Positions 1 through 12,118 of a stretch of 64,000 nt of DNA are shown piece after piece. The notes beneath the pieces are model-generated. The model did not search any database and was not told the origin of the DNA. It saw only the letters and a program-made list of their open reading frames with translations. Position numbers and translations under genes: made by a program. The stretch comes from Mactra quadrangularis (lineage: Eukaryota > Mollusca > Bivalvia > Venerida > Mactridae), in contig CM046298.1 of assembly GCA_025267735.1 (NCBI GenBank), forward strand, positions 37,013,264 to 37,077,263. Reading direction: 5' to 3'. Each line of letters opens with the position of its first letter. The first letter of the stretch is position 1.

Positions 1-135
1 TCAAATATGAAGTCAAAACTAATTTAAACAACCCAATATGACCAAAAATTCAAAATGGCCACCAAAATAACACATTTTCAATGTATACTGGTAATCAATG
101 GTACAAATCTATATGTTGAATCATGGTTTGTTATC
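1..135 (-). repeat. Dispersed repeat, inverted copy
   Basis: The first 135 bases match, in reverse complement, the repeat at about 1790-1955. Shared blocks include TTCAAAATGGC, the AATATG flank and the phrase ATGTTGAATCATG. The copy runs off the left edge of the window, so its true end is unknown. No terminal repeats or ORF are visible and I cannot assign it to a class. Confidence 0.6.
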
Positions 136-1659
136 ACTCTCAATGCAATTGTTTAGATTATTTGTAAAATACATTGTAATAAAGCAAATAATCATATATT
201 ACATTTTTATAATCTTTTTTGCAAGAATTTTTATCTTAATATTTTATGAGGTATGTCAGTTCAACAGAAAAGTCAGACCTGACATTACTAAAAAAAATTC
301 AGATTGATGGCCTACACTTACAAAGGCTATAGCAAAGATCCATTAATTTACGTATTTTCCATAGTCCAATAGTGTAATGTTAAATTATACATCATCAGGC
401 ATATATAAATATACTAGTAGTCAAATGACCATGGAAAATAGCGGCAAATTTGGTTAAAATATGTAATCTTAAAGGTTTTGTGTTTAAGTTCTTGTATTAT
501 TGTTTCTGTAGAAAATGTACCAAATGTTTTCTGCTCATCCTCAGTTATGGAGAAACCATTCTATACCTGTTTTTTATTTATAAGTTTATTTCTTTATATA
601 TAAATTCTCATTAGTTACTAAGTGTATGAAATGTGAGCTTAAAAGGTTTTCTGTCTGTTTTAGCATCCATGATAGATTCAAAGGTTTAATCAATCAACAC
701 ATTGCATTTTGCTTGGCTTGGCTGTGATTTTATCAACCACCCCTCATAAAGTAATTGCCTATTTCAATTATTGTTTTCTTTACTTTTCTTTTACTCGGTT
801 GTCACTTAAGCAATCTCATTTTCTAATCATGGAATGTCTTGCATTTGTTTCAACCGTGCACAGTTGGCCAAATAATTAAACATCATCATCTCAATCATTA
901 GTTTTAATGGCTAGTTAAAAGAAATGCAAATAAGTATAAACAAATTAAAAGATATATAACCAAAATCGCTAACCAGAATTAAAGGGAATGACACATATTG
1001 CTATTGTGATATTGGAAAATTGGAGAATACAATTCTTTAAATATCTGAAAGCAATTGTTGGTCCGTTCACTTTTTGTGAAGTTTTTGATACATACATAAG
1101 CCAAACTTAATAAAAATAGAAACAGTGAAAGTAAATGAATTGCATCTAGAAATCTGATAAGCTAAAAAGTCATTATTTACCAAGAAATCATTGCTTCATT
1201 ATATTTTCAGAATTTAACAAAACAACACAGTCTTGTTAAAAAAAGTTGTCATCTATATTGTAGCTTAGATGCTTACATGATAGCATACAGTCATCACCCA
1301 TGATCATTTAGTAACTAATATCTATAAAATTTCCTAGGAATTTTAACTCTACTTTGCAACCAAAGTGCCTAGACATTTCTTATGCACATACTCATCAACA
1401 TCTTAATGAATTAAAGCAATCAAAGACACATTTTTCAATCAAGACATCATATGTGCCGCTGGTGAGGTTGGAATGAATGACCTCTCAGACCTTTACCTCT
1501 AATCATACCTCTAGAGCTCTACCTCAGCTATATAATAAATAAAATATATTTACACACTTATAATCAAATGTCATAACTTTGGTCTTCTGTTAAGATTTCA
1601 TTAACTTGAGTTAATTCATAAAAATTGCGTAACATGTTTAAAGTGTGCCGTTTATAACT
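136..1659. other. AT-rich DNA without recognisable genes
   Basis: I see only short AT-rich open stretches with no coding character, splice-bounded exons, tRNA boxes or repeats that I can pair with the rest of the window. Confidence 0.5.
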
Positions 1660-1955
1660 GAAATATGAATTATTTTAGCGGCCATTTTGAATTTTCTGCC
1701 ATATTTGTTTGTTAAATTTAGTTTTGGAGTTAATATTTGAACTCAGCACCATAAAACACCTTTAGATTGATATATTGCAGGCATGATTCAACATATTCAA
1801 TGCCCAGTAAATATAATACCCAAATATGTCCAAAATTTGGGTCATTTTGGCAGCCATTTTGAATTTTCCGCCATATTAGTTGTTTAAATTAGATTTTGAC
1901 TTTATATTTGAACTCAGCAGCCTAACAAACCTATTTATTGATATATTGAAAGCCT
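1660..1955 (+). repeat. Two tandem copies of a ~172-bp dispersed repeat
   Basis: The block CCATTTTGAATTTT followed by GCCATAT recurs with a spacing of about 172 bp (near 1682 and 1854). Each copy continues through TATTTGAACTCAGCA and TTGATATATTG. A third copy lies inverted at the left edge of the window. The copies differ by many substitutions, so the duplication is not recent. The function is unknown. Confidence 0.7.
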
Positions 1956-2921
1956 ATAAGAATTGATTTATAACAGCTGGATATAAAAAATTGTTATTTT
2001 TGTGTAAAATGGGCGTGTCCGACTTTCAGGGGGTATGTACAGGGGGGTTAATGGGGTCACACAAATTTTTTTGATGTGGATTCTATTATCATATTGATGG
2101 CACCATATTTTAAGCAGGGTCTCACATGGCTATCTTTAAAAAATGAAATTAACAACCCCCCCTATTCAAAAATACAGTTATATAGTGCAGGGCGTATGTC
2201 TATATCCCCTCGAGAGGGTAGGATCGTTATGTACTATGATAACAGAGAGACACGGACAATATATTGATCTAAGCATTGTCTAGAAGTTATAAATGATTTG
2301 TAAGGTAGCAATAAACACAGTCAGTTTTGAGGAGATTAAACATAAGTAAATAGAGGATATCCGTCAACTTTGTTGCAACATCGATTTTTATTTCGCCAAA
2401 GTGAGCTTAGAAAACATATTTTCAAGAGTGTCATAGCGACGAGTAAAAATGTCATTTTCTAAACTCACGAGTTGAAATAACAATCAATTTGATTCCAATA
2501 TTGGCTAGTATTTTCTGTGTTCTTTTAATGTATGGGACATTTTTTTACAAATATACAAGTAACACGGCGTCATTTCTCGTCTAATCTAACGCCATGTTTC
2601 TTTTAAGATAACGCCAGATACATTTTATATTTGTACCATAATGCAAATACTAAACTAAATACTTAACTGCTAATACCAAAACTCCAATGCAAACTTAATT
2701 ATTGAAATGTTCATAATTATGAAATAAAAAGTGATAGTTTCTCAGAAACACATAATTAATGAAACAGTTAAGTTGTTAATTAGTGCAAAAAAACGGTAAA
2801 ATTACAAAAATGATATTACTTTTTGCAATGACAGACAATTGTCATAACAAAAAAATGTAAATTCCTCAACAAATGATTATATAAACACACAAATAAGTGT
2901 ATGAAGAATGTGAAAATATGA
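1956..2921. other. No gene seen
   Basis: AT-rich sequence with G-runs near 2028-2056 and a C-run near 2154-2161. A 63-codon open frame at 2076-2267 shows no recognisable protein motif, and no repeat partner was found. Confidence 0.4.
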
Positions 2922-3061
2922 GGCCAGTTTCTTAAGTATATCGCTAGCTATCGCTTTGTTCTCTGGTACCCTTCTTACACCCAAAGCTCTAAGCATGTGA
3001 TAACAAGTCGAGGGTACCAGGGGACAAAGCGCTAGCTAGCGATTTGCTTAGAAACCTAGCC
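2922..3061. repeat. Short foldback (inverted repeat, ~50-bp arms)
   Basis: The left arm, 2922-2973, starts GGCCAGTTTCTTAAG and ends CTGGTACCCT. It pairs with the right arm, 3010-3061, which starts AGGGTACCAGG and ends CTAGCC. Both arms carry the core CGCTAGCTA. About 36 bp separate them. The structure resembles a small foldback MITE, although I see no clear target-site duplication. Confidence 0.6.
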
Positions 3062-3461
3062 ACTGGGTTTAGACGAGCTAAAAATCAGTCATGTTTATTT
3101 TGGTCACGTGATATGCCACCGTGAATACGGCGGTGTTGAAAACATCCTCGGTAACTTAGGGTATAACCCGTAATCACGAAGGAGCACCGATGATTTCCAA
3201 CGATGAGTTAAACATGGAACAGGTGTTGTTTATTCAAGGAAAAAAAACAACATCAGGTGTTTGATGAGATCAGTTATGAGACACAGTCTGAAACATCGAT
3301 AACTCATCAGCTAAATTGAACATTAATTCAAGAGTGAATTAAATTCGCCATACGCAGTCTGCATTATTGAAAATGACATGAGTTTAATTATTCAGCTCAC
3401 TTTTCCTGAGTAATATTGTTGAACGTAAGCTACAGTGTAGTTTAGCCGACAGTATATCTTG

Positions 3462-3894
3462 TAAGGGTGTAACAATACGGTAAAAACCGTATTGCAATAT
3501 ATTGCAATATTTTGCCATACATATTGTTCTTTGCGCATATATACATAGCATGAATTAATGCACGTGCATCGTCTTAATTTGATCAACATTGTACATAGGT
3601 ATGCCCTATTTGTATTTTCAAATGATCTACACGTATTATGCAAATGTTTGAATAAGTTAGAAAAATGTTTTGAATGGACTTTCAAAGATTATTATTCTCT
3701 CACTTTACGAAAAATATTTCAAGTTTCCAAACACATTTTAACATCTATTCAAACACTTAAATTTCAGACTCTGCTAAAACAACCAGTATGGAACATAACT
3801 AGAAAAACCGGTTCAGAAAAAACGAACCGGTTCAAAATTGTAAGACGTCGTATTGCAATATTAACCGGTATATCGGTTAATCGTTACACCCCTA
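3462..3894. mobile_element. Non-autonomous hAT-type MITE, copy 1
   Basis: The element begins TAAGGGTGTAAC and ends GTTACACCCCTA, forming inverted termini. It is flanked by a perfect 8-bp duplication, ATATCTTG (3454-3461 and 3895-3902). An 8-bp duplication with short termini of this form is the hallmark of the hAT superfamily. The interior is rich in CCGTATTGCAATAT and AACCGG motifs shared with the copy at 13251-13736. There is no transposase: the open frame across it (3558-3968) runs out of the element and resembles nothing. It would depend on an autonomous hAT elsewhere. Confidence 0.9.
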
Positions 3895-3949
3895 ATATCT
3901 TGTCAAAACGTAGAGATTTACCCATAGGAACTCTAGTAGTGCGTTTCCT

Positions 3950-4600
3950 TATTAAAAGCGGTCGCTAACGTTCGCTAGCTAATTGGATGCTTAAAACGCT
4001 ATTCAACGCTTTGTTCGCGCTACAGTTTATGGCGAACGCACTTCGAAGGCACCTCGCTCAGCTAACCAAGATGGCGTCTGAGTGATTCATTCTGAAAGAT
4101 GGTGTCTTAGTCAAAATTATGTCTTCTTCAGTCGCTGATATGACTAATAACTGAACAGCTCTATATTATGTAAGACTTGTAAGTAAGGTGTTTTTCTCGA
4201 TGGCAAGCGGGGAGTTATGTTTATGATAAGAAATCATAACGATCGTGTTAGCGGCTTTATATATCAATTGAAATTTGCTATGCATAATGACCGTAACTGA
4301 TGGTTCACTAATGTTTGCGTAATCCACTCGCCATTCAATAATTCGTCAAACAATATTAATGTCAGCTCTTCAGAGTCAAACGTCATCTTGGAAACGCTAC
4401 AGACGAACGGGTCGTTTCGTAAACAGATTGTTTAAGAGCAACAATCCTCCACAAACGGTCGCGGTGACAAAAGCAGCGCTGTAAAACTGTCAATACATAG
4501 CTGTCGTAAAATTTCATACCGATCCTCGCTCTTAATAATGACTCATAATTAACATCGTCATGGGAATCGGGACGAGTCATACTAAAGCCTTAATTCTACT
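3950..4600. promoter_or_regulatory. CpG-richer stretch, possible promoter
   Basis: This stretch has clearly more CpG than its surroundings. It contains CCAAGATGGCG on the plus strand (about 4067-4077) and CCAAGATGACG on the minus strand (about 4381-4391). Both resemble the YY1-type/translation-start motif AAGATGGCG often found at animal promoters. On the minus strand the ATG at 4386 opens a short frame starting MTFDSEELTLILFDELLNGE; another minus-strand frame, of 65 codons, ends at 4383. Neither is recognisable. The assignment rests on composition and motifs only. Confidence 0.2.
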
Positions 4601-5095
4601 TAGTTTGTCTATGAATAATAAGACCACTCATTTAGACCACCAATACTACCTTAATTATTGATAATAAAAGTCGAAGTCTAGAAGTGCTCTTATGGCTTTG
4701 TATTTATTATCCGTAATTGAGAACTATTTATTAGTAAGAAATTAAATCATACATATAATTTCTTATGAAACAGGACTTGTTGACAGAAATATTCCTATAT
4801 CGCCGAAAACTGAAAAACACCTACTTCATATATATGTAGTAAGGAGAATGGCTATTGTTTATAGTGTATTTTACAATACTATCTCGGGCATCCCCAAAAT
4901 AAGGAACCCACTAGTTGGCAATGTTTAATGGTGCCTGTTAGTAATATTTACCAAAAACACACCATGTGAAGATTGCCATTAAAATGGATGTACGCCTTAT
5001 ATCTTGTTATTATGAACATTTTTTTTCTTTTCATTTTCTTGTTAATATGTATACGTATTATGTTTTGAAAATTGAGTTAATAAAGTACATGGTGT
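4601..5095. other. No gene seen
   Basis: AT-rich sequence without recognisable features. Confidence 0.4.
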
Positions 5096-5175
5096 TGTTT
5101 TGTGTTCTGTTGTGTTACGTTGCGTTGCTTTGCTTTGTTTTGTATTATATTGTATGATATCGTGACGTATTGTAT
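5096..5175 (+). repeat. TG/TTGTR-type microsatellite
   Basis: Imperfect runs of TTGTG, TTGCG, TTTGC and TTGTA form a purine-poor, T/G-rich simple repeat. Such tails can be left by LINE insertions, but no LINE body is visible upstream. Confidence 0.6.
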
Positions 5176-5183
5176 TGTGATAT

Positions 5184-5290
5184 ATTTCATGATCTTATTC
5201 CAGAATGGTATGAAGGTGCCGCCCGATAATCGAACTTTCAACCCCTGGATTTGTAGTTAGACGGGCTACCAACTGAGCTTACTGAGAAGA
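5184..5290 (-). mobile_element. tRNA-derived SINE (family B), head fragment
   Basis: On the minus strand it reads AGCTCAGTTGGTAGC (A-box region), then GTTCGATTATCGGGCGG (B-box region), then the family B junction that continues towards CATGAAAT. It matches the head of the full copy at 46838-47140 and stops soon after the tRNA-like part, so the body is missing. It is not a functional tRNA gene because the stems do not pair. Confidence 0.7.
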
Positions 5291-6200
5291 TTGTACTTAA
5301 CAATGTAAATATCTCAGAAATTCTGTTTAAAAAATTCTATTCAATTTGGACCAGAATATTGGAACTGTTCTGATAAATAGTGATAAGTAAACATTAAATG
5401 TTTGTATAATTTGTATGTATTGCTACGGTTTTCACAATATAATGCAAATAAATGATTTTTATTGAACAAAAGTTTCGATTTTTAAAAGTGAACAATTGGA
5501 AAATATTCAAAATATATTTAGCATGTTTGCTTAAAATTGCCTGAATTATACTTTGAATACGTTTTACGTACAAACACTAAATCTTGAAATGGAAAGAATG
5601 ATACTTATATTTGTAATGGTATATAATCAGCCATAGAATCTGTATATCTTTTTCAAGAACAAATCTATTTTTCTCACCATTTTTGCCTGAAATTTAAGTG
5701 GTTTAAGTGTAACCAAATTCAACTGATACATTTGTCACGCACGCATACAAGAAAGGTTCGGTGAACATATATGATTCATTTTTCCAAGTGCAGAGCCTTT
5801 AGTCACAATATCTACAACTGCAACTAAAAAGGTAAACAAACATTAATTTTGTTGTCGTCTATTTCTGTTCCTAAACAAATAATTAAATGTCAACAAAATA
5901 TATTGAATTACAACTTGTCATTACCCGAAAATTACCAATTGGTTCTGTAATCTTTAATAGTTAATTTCAATTTTCCATACAAATACTTAGTCCAAAAGTA
6001 AAGTGAATCATTTGCAAAAAATGTTGTATGCATAGGATTCAGCAAACAATTCCAGTAACAACCAATTGTGGATTTTGAAAAAGTGTTATTATGTGGCAAC
6101 ATTAAACATGCACCGTATGCATAGTCGTGAATTTCCGTATGAAAACTCGGTAAATTCACGAATATATTACTTTAAGGTTTAGTAATAGGACAAAAAGAGG
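5291..6200. other. No gene seen
   Basis: AT-rich sequence. A 75-codon minus frame at 5932-6159 has no recognisable motif. Confidence 0.4.
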
Positions 6201-6204
6201 CATC

Positions 6205-6272
6205 TAAGGACTTGGTGCAGTGGTAAAACGTACTACCTCACAATCAAGAGGGTTCGAACCCACACAAAACTT
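6205..6272 (+). repeat. tRNA-like sequence (tRNA relic or SINE head)
   Basis: A polymerase III A box (TGGTGCAGTGG) and a B box (GGTTCGAACCC) are spaced as in a tRNA. The anticodon-loop position reads CTCACAA, which would suit a Val-type CAC anticodon, but the anticodon stem and acceptor stem do not pair. No SINE body that I recognise follows. It is probably a decayed tRNA-derived element. Confidence 0.5.
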
Positions 6273-7884
6273 TATTTTTTGCAATTTAAACATAATCGGT
6301 ACATGCTTTACAAACACTTGTTAACACGACGGCGCACGGATTCCATGAATTTAAAAAGAACCTTAGCGAAAGTGTATTACACACATTTATGAAAAGTCCT
6401 TCAGTCTTTAACCATGTCACAAAATTATAATCAAAATAGGAATAAAGAAAAAAGTATGAAAATAAACGACACCAAAATTCGTTAAATGATATATAATTAT
6501 TTTTCAGTAATTAGTAATTAATTTAATTAGTAAAAGTAATAAGTAAGTCATAGTGTTGCTACTATGTTACTAGTGTTTGCGAAATTACAAAAAAATATCA
6601 ACCTGTGTGGTAATCAACCCGGGGTATTTCGATTGTCAAGTCAGTACTTTACCTTTGCATCACAAACCGTTTGATATAATACAAACGTTACTTTTTCATT
6701 CATACATTGTATTGTCACTCATTAAAGCAACGAAACTTGACGAATGTATACGGACTAAGCCGTAAATCGATACGGAAACTAATGAAGTGCATGTTTAATG
6801 TTGTCAAATAATACTTAACATGTTAGTTGTCTTTTTCTATGTTTTGCCTGGTGCTAGAATTCGACACAAAGCAAGTCCCGGGTTTAGAACAAAACGGTCG
6901 TAACTCTATATAATAAAAGAGTGAACGAAGTGATCGTCTGCCTTCTGAATACCACGTGACTAAGTACCTTTGTGCGCGTCAACAAATCATGCATCATGTG
7001 TCCTGTATAATTATTTTGTAAAGTTTAACGCTCATGATAAAATTTATAAGCATTGGAGATATGTATCAATGCGGACGTTGTAAACATGCACACAGAATCA
7101 CGCATTAAAAATAATGTTAGAACATTAAAAGCAATACAAGTCTCGGTTGACGTGTAAATGCTATAAAAGTCTTAAGTACATATTTTACACGCGTTGCTAA
7201 AAGTGCGAATTAAGTGCAAAATATATGCAAGCAAATGTATCAGGAGCAACAACAGTTAATACACACAGTCCTTTCAATCAGGAAAAAACCAAAGAGTTTT
7301 AGAGTTTTAAGGTTTTTAAGCTTCTGTTATAAAAAGGAAACCACGTAAAATAAGAACATAAGCAGTTCCCAACTTGAAACATATAATGGCAAAATAAATG
7401 CGACGGGAAGTACAAACCAATCTAGGATGCGTTAACCTCACACTTGCCCCCTCCAAAAAGGGTTACAACAATAACACAACATCGATAAATTGACAACAGA
7501 ATATGATTGGTCATCGGACTTATGCCTATTAACTACAGCATTGGTCTGGTTGTGTCAATCGGTCAAATTATCGACTGATGAAAATTTAAAACTTAATAAT
7601 ATTGTCCTTTTAATGCAGAAAGTACTATCATATAAAAGATTTAAGAACACTATGGTATCTTTTTACATTAAGGGGACGAATAATGCAACACATTTCAGCA
7701 AATATGCAAACCATTCTTTTACTCGAAACAATACACATGGTATAGTTAAAATATCATCGGGTTTTCCTTTCATTATCACCATTCCTTGCCATCAAAAGCA
7801 CATCACAATAACCTTAATACGAAAGTTTAACACATAAATCAAACAAGCAATAAGCCACAAGTATTATGAGTGAAATCACATATC
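6273..7884. other. No gene seen
   Basis: AT-rich sequence. The 115-codon plus frame at 7490-7837 shows no splice context or recognisable domain. Confidence 0.4.
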
Positions 7885-7895
7885 AAATAACGTAA

Positions 7896-8122
7896 AGCCG
7901 CGGCCGTGGCGTAGTGGTTAGCATGTCTAACTTCGAATCCGGAGATCGCGGGTTCGAAACCCGGTCGCGGCAGGTCATACCCTACACATAATTTGTCGGC
8001 CTCGTGGTAGGGTAAGTTAGTACTGATGATAGATAAGTGTCCAGGAAACCTATAGTAGGAAGAGCTGGCCGTCGTGTATATGACCTATATATGTGTTTAA
8101 TGCGACGTTAAAAAATAACAAA
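7896..8122 (+). mobile_element. tRNA-derived SINE (family C), full length
   Basis: The head carries an A box (TGGCGTAGTGG) and a B box (GGTTCGAAACC), with a 7-bp potential acceptor stem GCCGCGG/TCGCGGC. The body contains GGTCATACCCT, TCGGCCTCGTGG and TGTCCAGGAAACC. The tail reads GACCTATATATGTG then GCGACGTTAAAAA. Body and tail are related to family A, but the tRNA head is different. A perfect 11-bp target-site duplication, AAATAACGTAA, flanks it (7885-7895 and 8123-8133), which fixes both ends. No protein is encoded; mobility would need a partner LINE. Confidence 0.9.
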
Positions 8123-8133
8123 AAATAACGTAA

Positions 8134-9620
8134 GCATTCATAAAAGCTCAAATATGTATACAACTCACAAAAATCTGAACTGCAAACTTATCCAGGCTAT
8201 GTAAATATTTATGTCATGTTTTTTTTATTATTACATTTATGTTTATTATATGCGTCATTTATAATTATGTATAATAAATGACAAAATAATCATACAATTT
8301 GGTCTTTGGCAAGTTTATAACTCCATGTACTACCAGTCAGAACAAGATGCGTCAACAGACAGTAAGGTCGACAAGCTGGTTAGATTCAAGTAGTTGTGGA
8401 CATAAATATTTTTATGCAACATATGAGTAAAACTATATCACGCACTACTTTTATACAAAAAGGTCGAGGAAAAGTCGGCCGCACTATCGCATTTTCAAAG
8501 TTTCAAGTTCTAGACGTTTTACTCTCAACAATTTACTTTGGTAGTTGGTAAACTAAGCATGTGTACATGTGGGTCTGTCTAAAATCAAGACATGCCCGTA
8601 TAGAAATGCAGCATATGAAATGCAGACTATTTTAATATTCACAATGAACTTTCTGCAAAATATCAATTACATTAATATCCTTCAGCCTTCAACATACCAA
8701 GTATTTAGATTATATGGCATAGAATAGAATATTTTATGAATCTTCTATGCACTTAGTAAGGTTCATCTCTCATATTTTCTCTCTTGGGACGCGAAGTCAC
8801 GTGACTTTGTCACATTTTCATGTCACGTGATGCGAGACTTATCTATATTAATAAAGTTTTCATAAATATCTTGTCAGGTTTCATATAAATCAATATCAAG
8901 CAGTCATACTGTCATCAAGAAAGACTTTTAAGTCAGATTCCATAATGTTTTGTACTTTGATCGAGCTTAAGTATAATTATACAGAAATCTTCTTATGAAA
9001 CGAATGTTCTTATGTGATGACTCTTCACAAAGAAGTTTAGTTATCATAGCATCACATACAGCCTTGACCTTTTTGCATCAAATAGCTAAGGATTTATCTT
9101 GAAGACGCTGATAGAACTTATAGTAATGACATTAAATGACATATAATACACATAGAAATGTAGAGGTTAACATTTCATGGATAAAAATATTCACAATTAG
9201 ATCTCATCGGATAATTTCTACGCAATCATACAGCACAGTGCAGAAAATCGTCGAGGTACTCCAAATATAATAAAGGTCAAGGTTGAAATATTTCTAAGTA
9301 CAGAATTAGCATCAATGTGTGTTAACTTTACAGCTAATACTTACAATAAATCACAGTATTCTCAGGTATGTGATATTAATCATGTGACATTTATTGCGTA
9401 GAGTTTATTTCATAGTTTATAGAACTGTATCTATCAAAGTCTGAATGTATTCCATAACATTGGCATTAAATATTTCGAAATATGCATTCCTATTTATGTA
9501 GTGTCTGTCTATTTTAATCAAATCAACCTATCGCTAAAGACATTGATATTGAACATACGACATTTAATATCAAAATGACTATCAAACAGGGTGAATATCA
9601 ATTTTGATACATTGTACAGT
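8134..9620. other. No gene seen
   Basis: AT-rich sequence. Two GTCACGTGA-like E-box palindromes lie near 8799 and 8823; nothing else was recognised. Confidence 0.4.
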
Positions 9621-9850
9621 GTTTTTTGTTTTATTTTTTGGTTTGGTATTACACCGTAAAGTTACATTGTACAGGTCATATTAAGGCGGTCATTCAACCT
9701 ACTAACCGTTCCTGGGATGAACAAATCTCTGGATTGAACTGTTAACCAGTTACTAGGCGCACACTTTCGACAGTAACTGGCAACTGCCCTAGATGATCTA
9801 GAATCAGTTGTAGGAGGAAGAATGGCCATAGAAAGTATGACTAAGCTCCA
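9621..9850 (-). mobile_element. SINE family B, 5'-truncated
   Basis: Read on the minus strand it holds the family B body (GGCCATTCTTCCTCC, then CAGTTACTGTCG, then CAGTTCAATCCAGAG) and the tail with GACCTGTACAATGTAAC and ACGGTGTAATACC. It lacks the tRNA head, breaking off near the motif TGGAGCTTAG that in full copies follows the head. The target-site duplication is not clear. Confidence 0.75.
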
Positions 9851-10641
9851 ATGCCATCAGAATATAATTTTTTCGAATATTAATATTGATATGACATGTT
9901 GAAAAACGTAAGCTGGGAAAACGAAATTGAATTCTGTGTACTGACTTACAATTTTAGTTAGCAAATATAGGAGCGATAGGTTGAGTAAGGAAACTAGCTC
10001 ATTGTTTAGTAAGTGTTACATCGCATGGACCAAATGGCCTAATTGATTTGAAACTATAGACTATCTATCTATAAATCAATTATCTGAAACAAGTAGAATA
10101 GAATTGTCCTGACACTATTGATTCGGTTCTAATTTTAAAGGAAATTCCTGATGCCATAGTTTAAAAATATTGTTTGCTGAGGAAACACGCTTTCTTTTAT
10201 TCGTTTTGTAAAAGTATCGGTTTATATAAACAAAGTTGAATCTAAGTTTCAGAAAGGAAAGTATAAATAAACAAAGTCAACGTTCTACTTGTGTGCAGTG
10301 CACTCGTTCAGTACGCTTGTCCTGTATGAATACGTACAAACCATTTCACGATGACTGAGTACACTTATCATTCTATTAATCATTTTATTGCTCATACTTC
10401 ATAAACTTTTCAACATAGAATGTTAACTACTGATTTGTCGTATACTGCTTAGTGTATTAACGAAATTGACTCCGCCCCTTCCACACGCTTATCAATATAA
10501 TTTAACACCTGTCCCCGACCAGTGATGACGGAACTACTTTTATCGCCTAGAAATTGACTGCGTAGTTAGAGACACATGTATCACTTCACAGGTTAAAATG
10601 ATCAGGCATTTTCGTCGATAATTTTCGATCTGTGGTATAAC

Positions 10642-10676
10642 TTAAGCCTTTCGGCGAAATCGCCGAAAGTCTTAAA
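10642..10676. repeat. Perfect-stem hairpin
   Basis: CTTTCGGCGA and TCGCCGAAAG form a perfect 10-bp stem around an AA loop, with flanking TTAAG/CTTAA that nearly extends it. It is GC-rich in an AT-rich setting. No U-tract or gene context is present to suggest a role, and it may be the remnant of a palindromic MITE. Confidence 0.6.
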
Positions 10677-10754
10677 AGCAATAAAAGTGCGGTTTAATGT
10701 CTTTTCTATATACATATTCAGCCGGCTTTACAATTTTGCACAATAACTTCTGAT

Positions 10755-10933
10755 CATTGAAATCTCCTTCAGCCAGGTGAAGTGACCTCACAGTACCCAT
10801 TTACACCTGGGTGAAGTGGAACGACTGTAAGTAAATTTCTTGCTCAAGGAAATTAGCAGTGCCCATAGTGGGGTTCGAACCCAGGACCTCTCGATCCATA
10901 AGAGCGCGCCCTATCACTGGACCACTGCTCCTG
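10755..10933 (-). mobile_element. tRNA-derived SINE with CCTTGAGCAAG motif (family D)
   Basis: The minus strand reads AGCAGTGGTCCAGTGATAGG (A-box region), CTGGGTTCGAACCCCA (B box), then TTTCCTTGAGCAAGAAATTT and TGTAAATGGGTACTGTG. The block CCTTGAGCAAGG with a following AAATGGGTACC is a SINE body type I recall from many marine invertebrates. It shares neither head nor tail with families A-C. No target-site duplication was found. Confidence 0.75.
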
Positions 10934-11549
10934 TAGATTGTTAGACAACGAATATTTTGACACACGAAATCAACGTGAAATTATTCATAGTTAGACAGTT
11001 AAGAAAAATGGCCAAACAAGGCTTCAAATTTCGTCGCATGTAATGATGAACATATGGATCAAATATTCAACATCATTAATGTTAATATTTGTGAATACTT
11101 TTTTTGTCATTATACTTCAACAAAGGAAAACAGAATGACAAAAAGCAATCGATATCACCTGATTTTAGTTTTCAGTTCGGAATAATTATTTCTTTACAAA
11201 TACTGGAATTTTACTGGAATCATTATTAAACAAACTAACCATTGTTCTGCTACACTGTTGTACAAACAGAACATAACGTTAGTTAAAAATGTTCAATATA
11301 TTTTATTTGAATGGCTTTTGACGCATGTTTTGTTGAAGTATAGTTTTACTATTTGAAAATATGATAACAGGATTAGTTGACTATAGAGTAGAATCATCTA
11401 GTGGCAAGAATTGTTTTAGAACAATAGAGGCAGCTAGTGAAAGCCTCATGACGTCTATTGTAGTGTTTGTTATTTATTTATAATTATAAGAGTTGTTATT
11501 TTTCTTTGTTCATAGATCCGACCTTTCCATCGGGTAATAATTATCTGTC

Positions 11550-11645
11550 GGTCTCAATGTATGGTGTAAAATGACGGACATAGAGACAGTAATAATTTTC
11601 CAAAGACCTCAATGTATGGTGAGCAATGACTGACATAAACTTTAA
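11550..11645 (+). repeat. ~55-bp tandem repeat, two copies
   Basis: The block TCAATGTATGGTG followed by AATGACGGACATA recurs with a 55-bp spacing (about 11550 and 11605). A related piece, GTAAAATGACAGACATAGAT, reappears at about 12704-12723 beyond the mariner relic and the foldback. This suggests those insertions landed in, and split, a pre-existing repeat array. Confidence 0.55.
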
Positions 11646-12118
11646 TACGAGGGCGAGTCAATAAATAACCAGCCTATGACATAAAGTCAGAGACCTGGTA
11701 TACTTAGATAGGCGAAGTAATAAGACAAGCATTAGGCATTTCACATGGTACCATTTTAACAATCTTGCATGGTCGTTTAGGGATGCACAAGCTTGCAACC
11801 CGTTGGGTCTCAAAGTCCCTTAGCTATGAACAATGGCTACGATAACATCAGTATGCAGTGCGTTGAGGAAGCGTTTGAGGTCAAAAGATGATCTCCTTTT
11901 GCGTCTAGTTGCTGTGGATGAGACTTGGGTACATTATTATGAACCAGAAAAAAGTCTAGAGTCGTCAGTGGGTTTGGCCAGGATCGCCAAGGCCAAAGAC
12001 GCCCAAAATCAATCATCTGCTGTTGTGGCGGTAGTTGAGGAGTGGTTACATGGGAAGGACCCTGACTTATTCATTTCCAGGCTGTTGGCACTTGAACACC
12101 ATTGGGGTATGTGCATAG
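11646..12118 (+). pseudogene. mariner-type transposase relic
   Basis: It begins TACGAGGGCGAGTCAATAAA, a typical mariner terminal repeat. A fragment, MHKLATRWVSKSLSYEQW, starts at 11783 and lines up with the mariner linker before the catalytic core. After a frameshift the frame from 11833 gives CSALRKRLRSKDDLLLRLV followed by VDETWVHYYEPE, which contains the first catalytic Asp block of mariner. It then jumps to VEEWLHGKDPDLFISRLLA and LEHHWGMC, the C-terminal helix. The second and third catalytic acidic residues and the whole N-terminal helix-turn-helix region are absent. The relic is frameshifted, internally deleted and 3'-interrupted by the neighbouring foldback, so it cannot encode an active enzyme. 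Confidence 0.85.

Noticed and set aside
2076..2267. 63-codon ORF with G/C-runs as a gene
   Set aside because: No motif, no splice context, and it neighbours a dispersed repeat.
3558..3968. 136-codon ORF
   Set aside because: It lies mostly inside the hAT MITE and crosses its right end, so it is an accidental frame.
6205..6272. Functional tRNA-Val gene
   Set aside because: A and B boxes are present, but neither the acceptor nor the anticodon stem pairs. It is kept only as a tRNA-like relic.
7896..7972. Functional tRNA gene at the family C head
   Set aside because: The acceptor stem pairs, but its register does not agree with the A-box position. The unit continues into a SINE body with a duplication around the whole.
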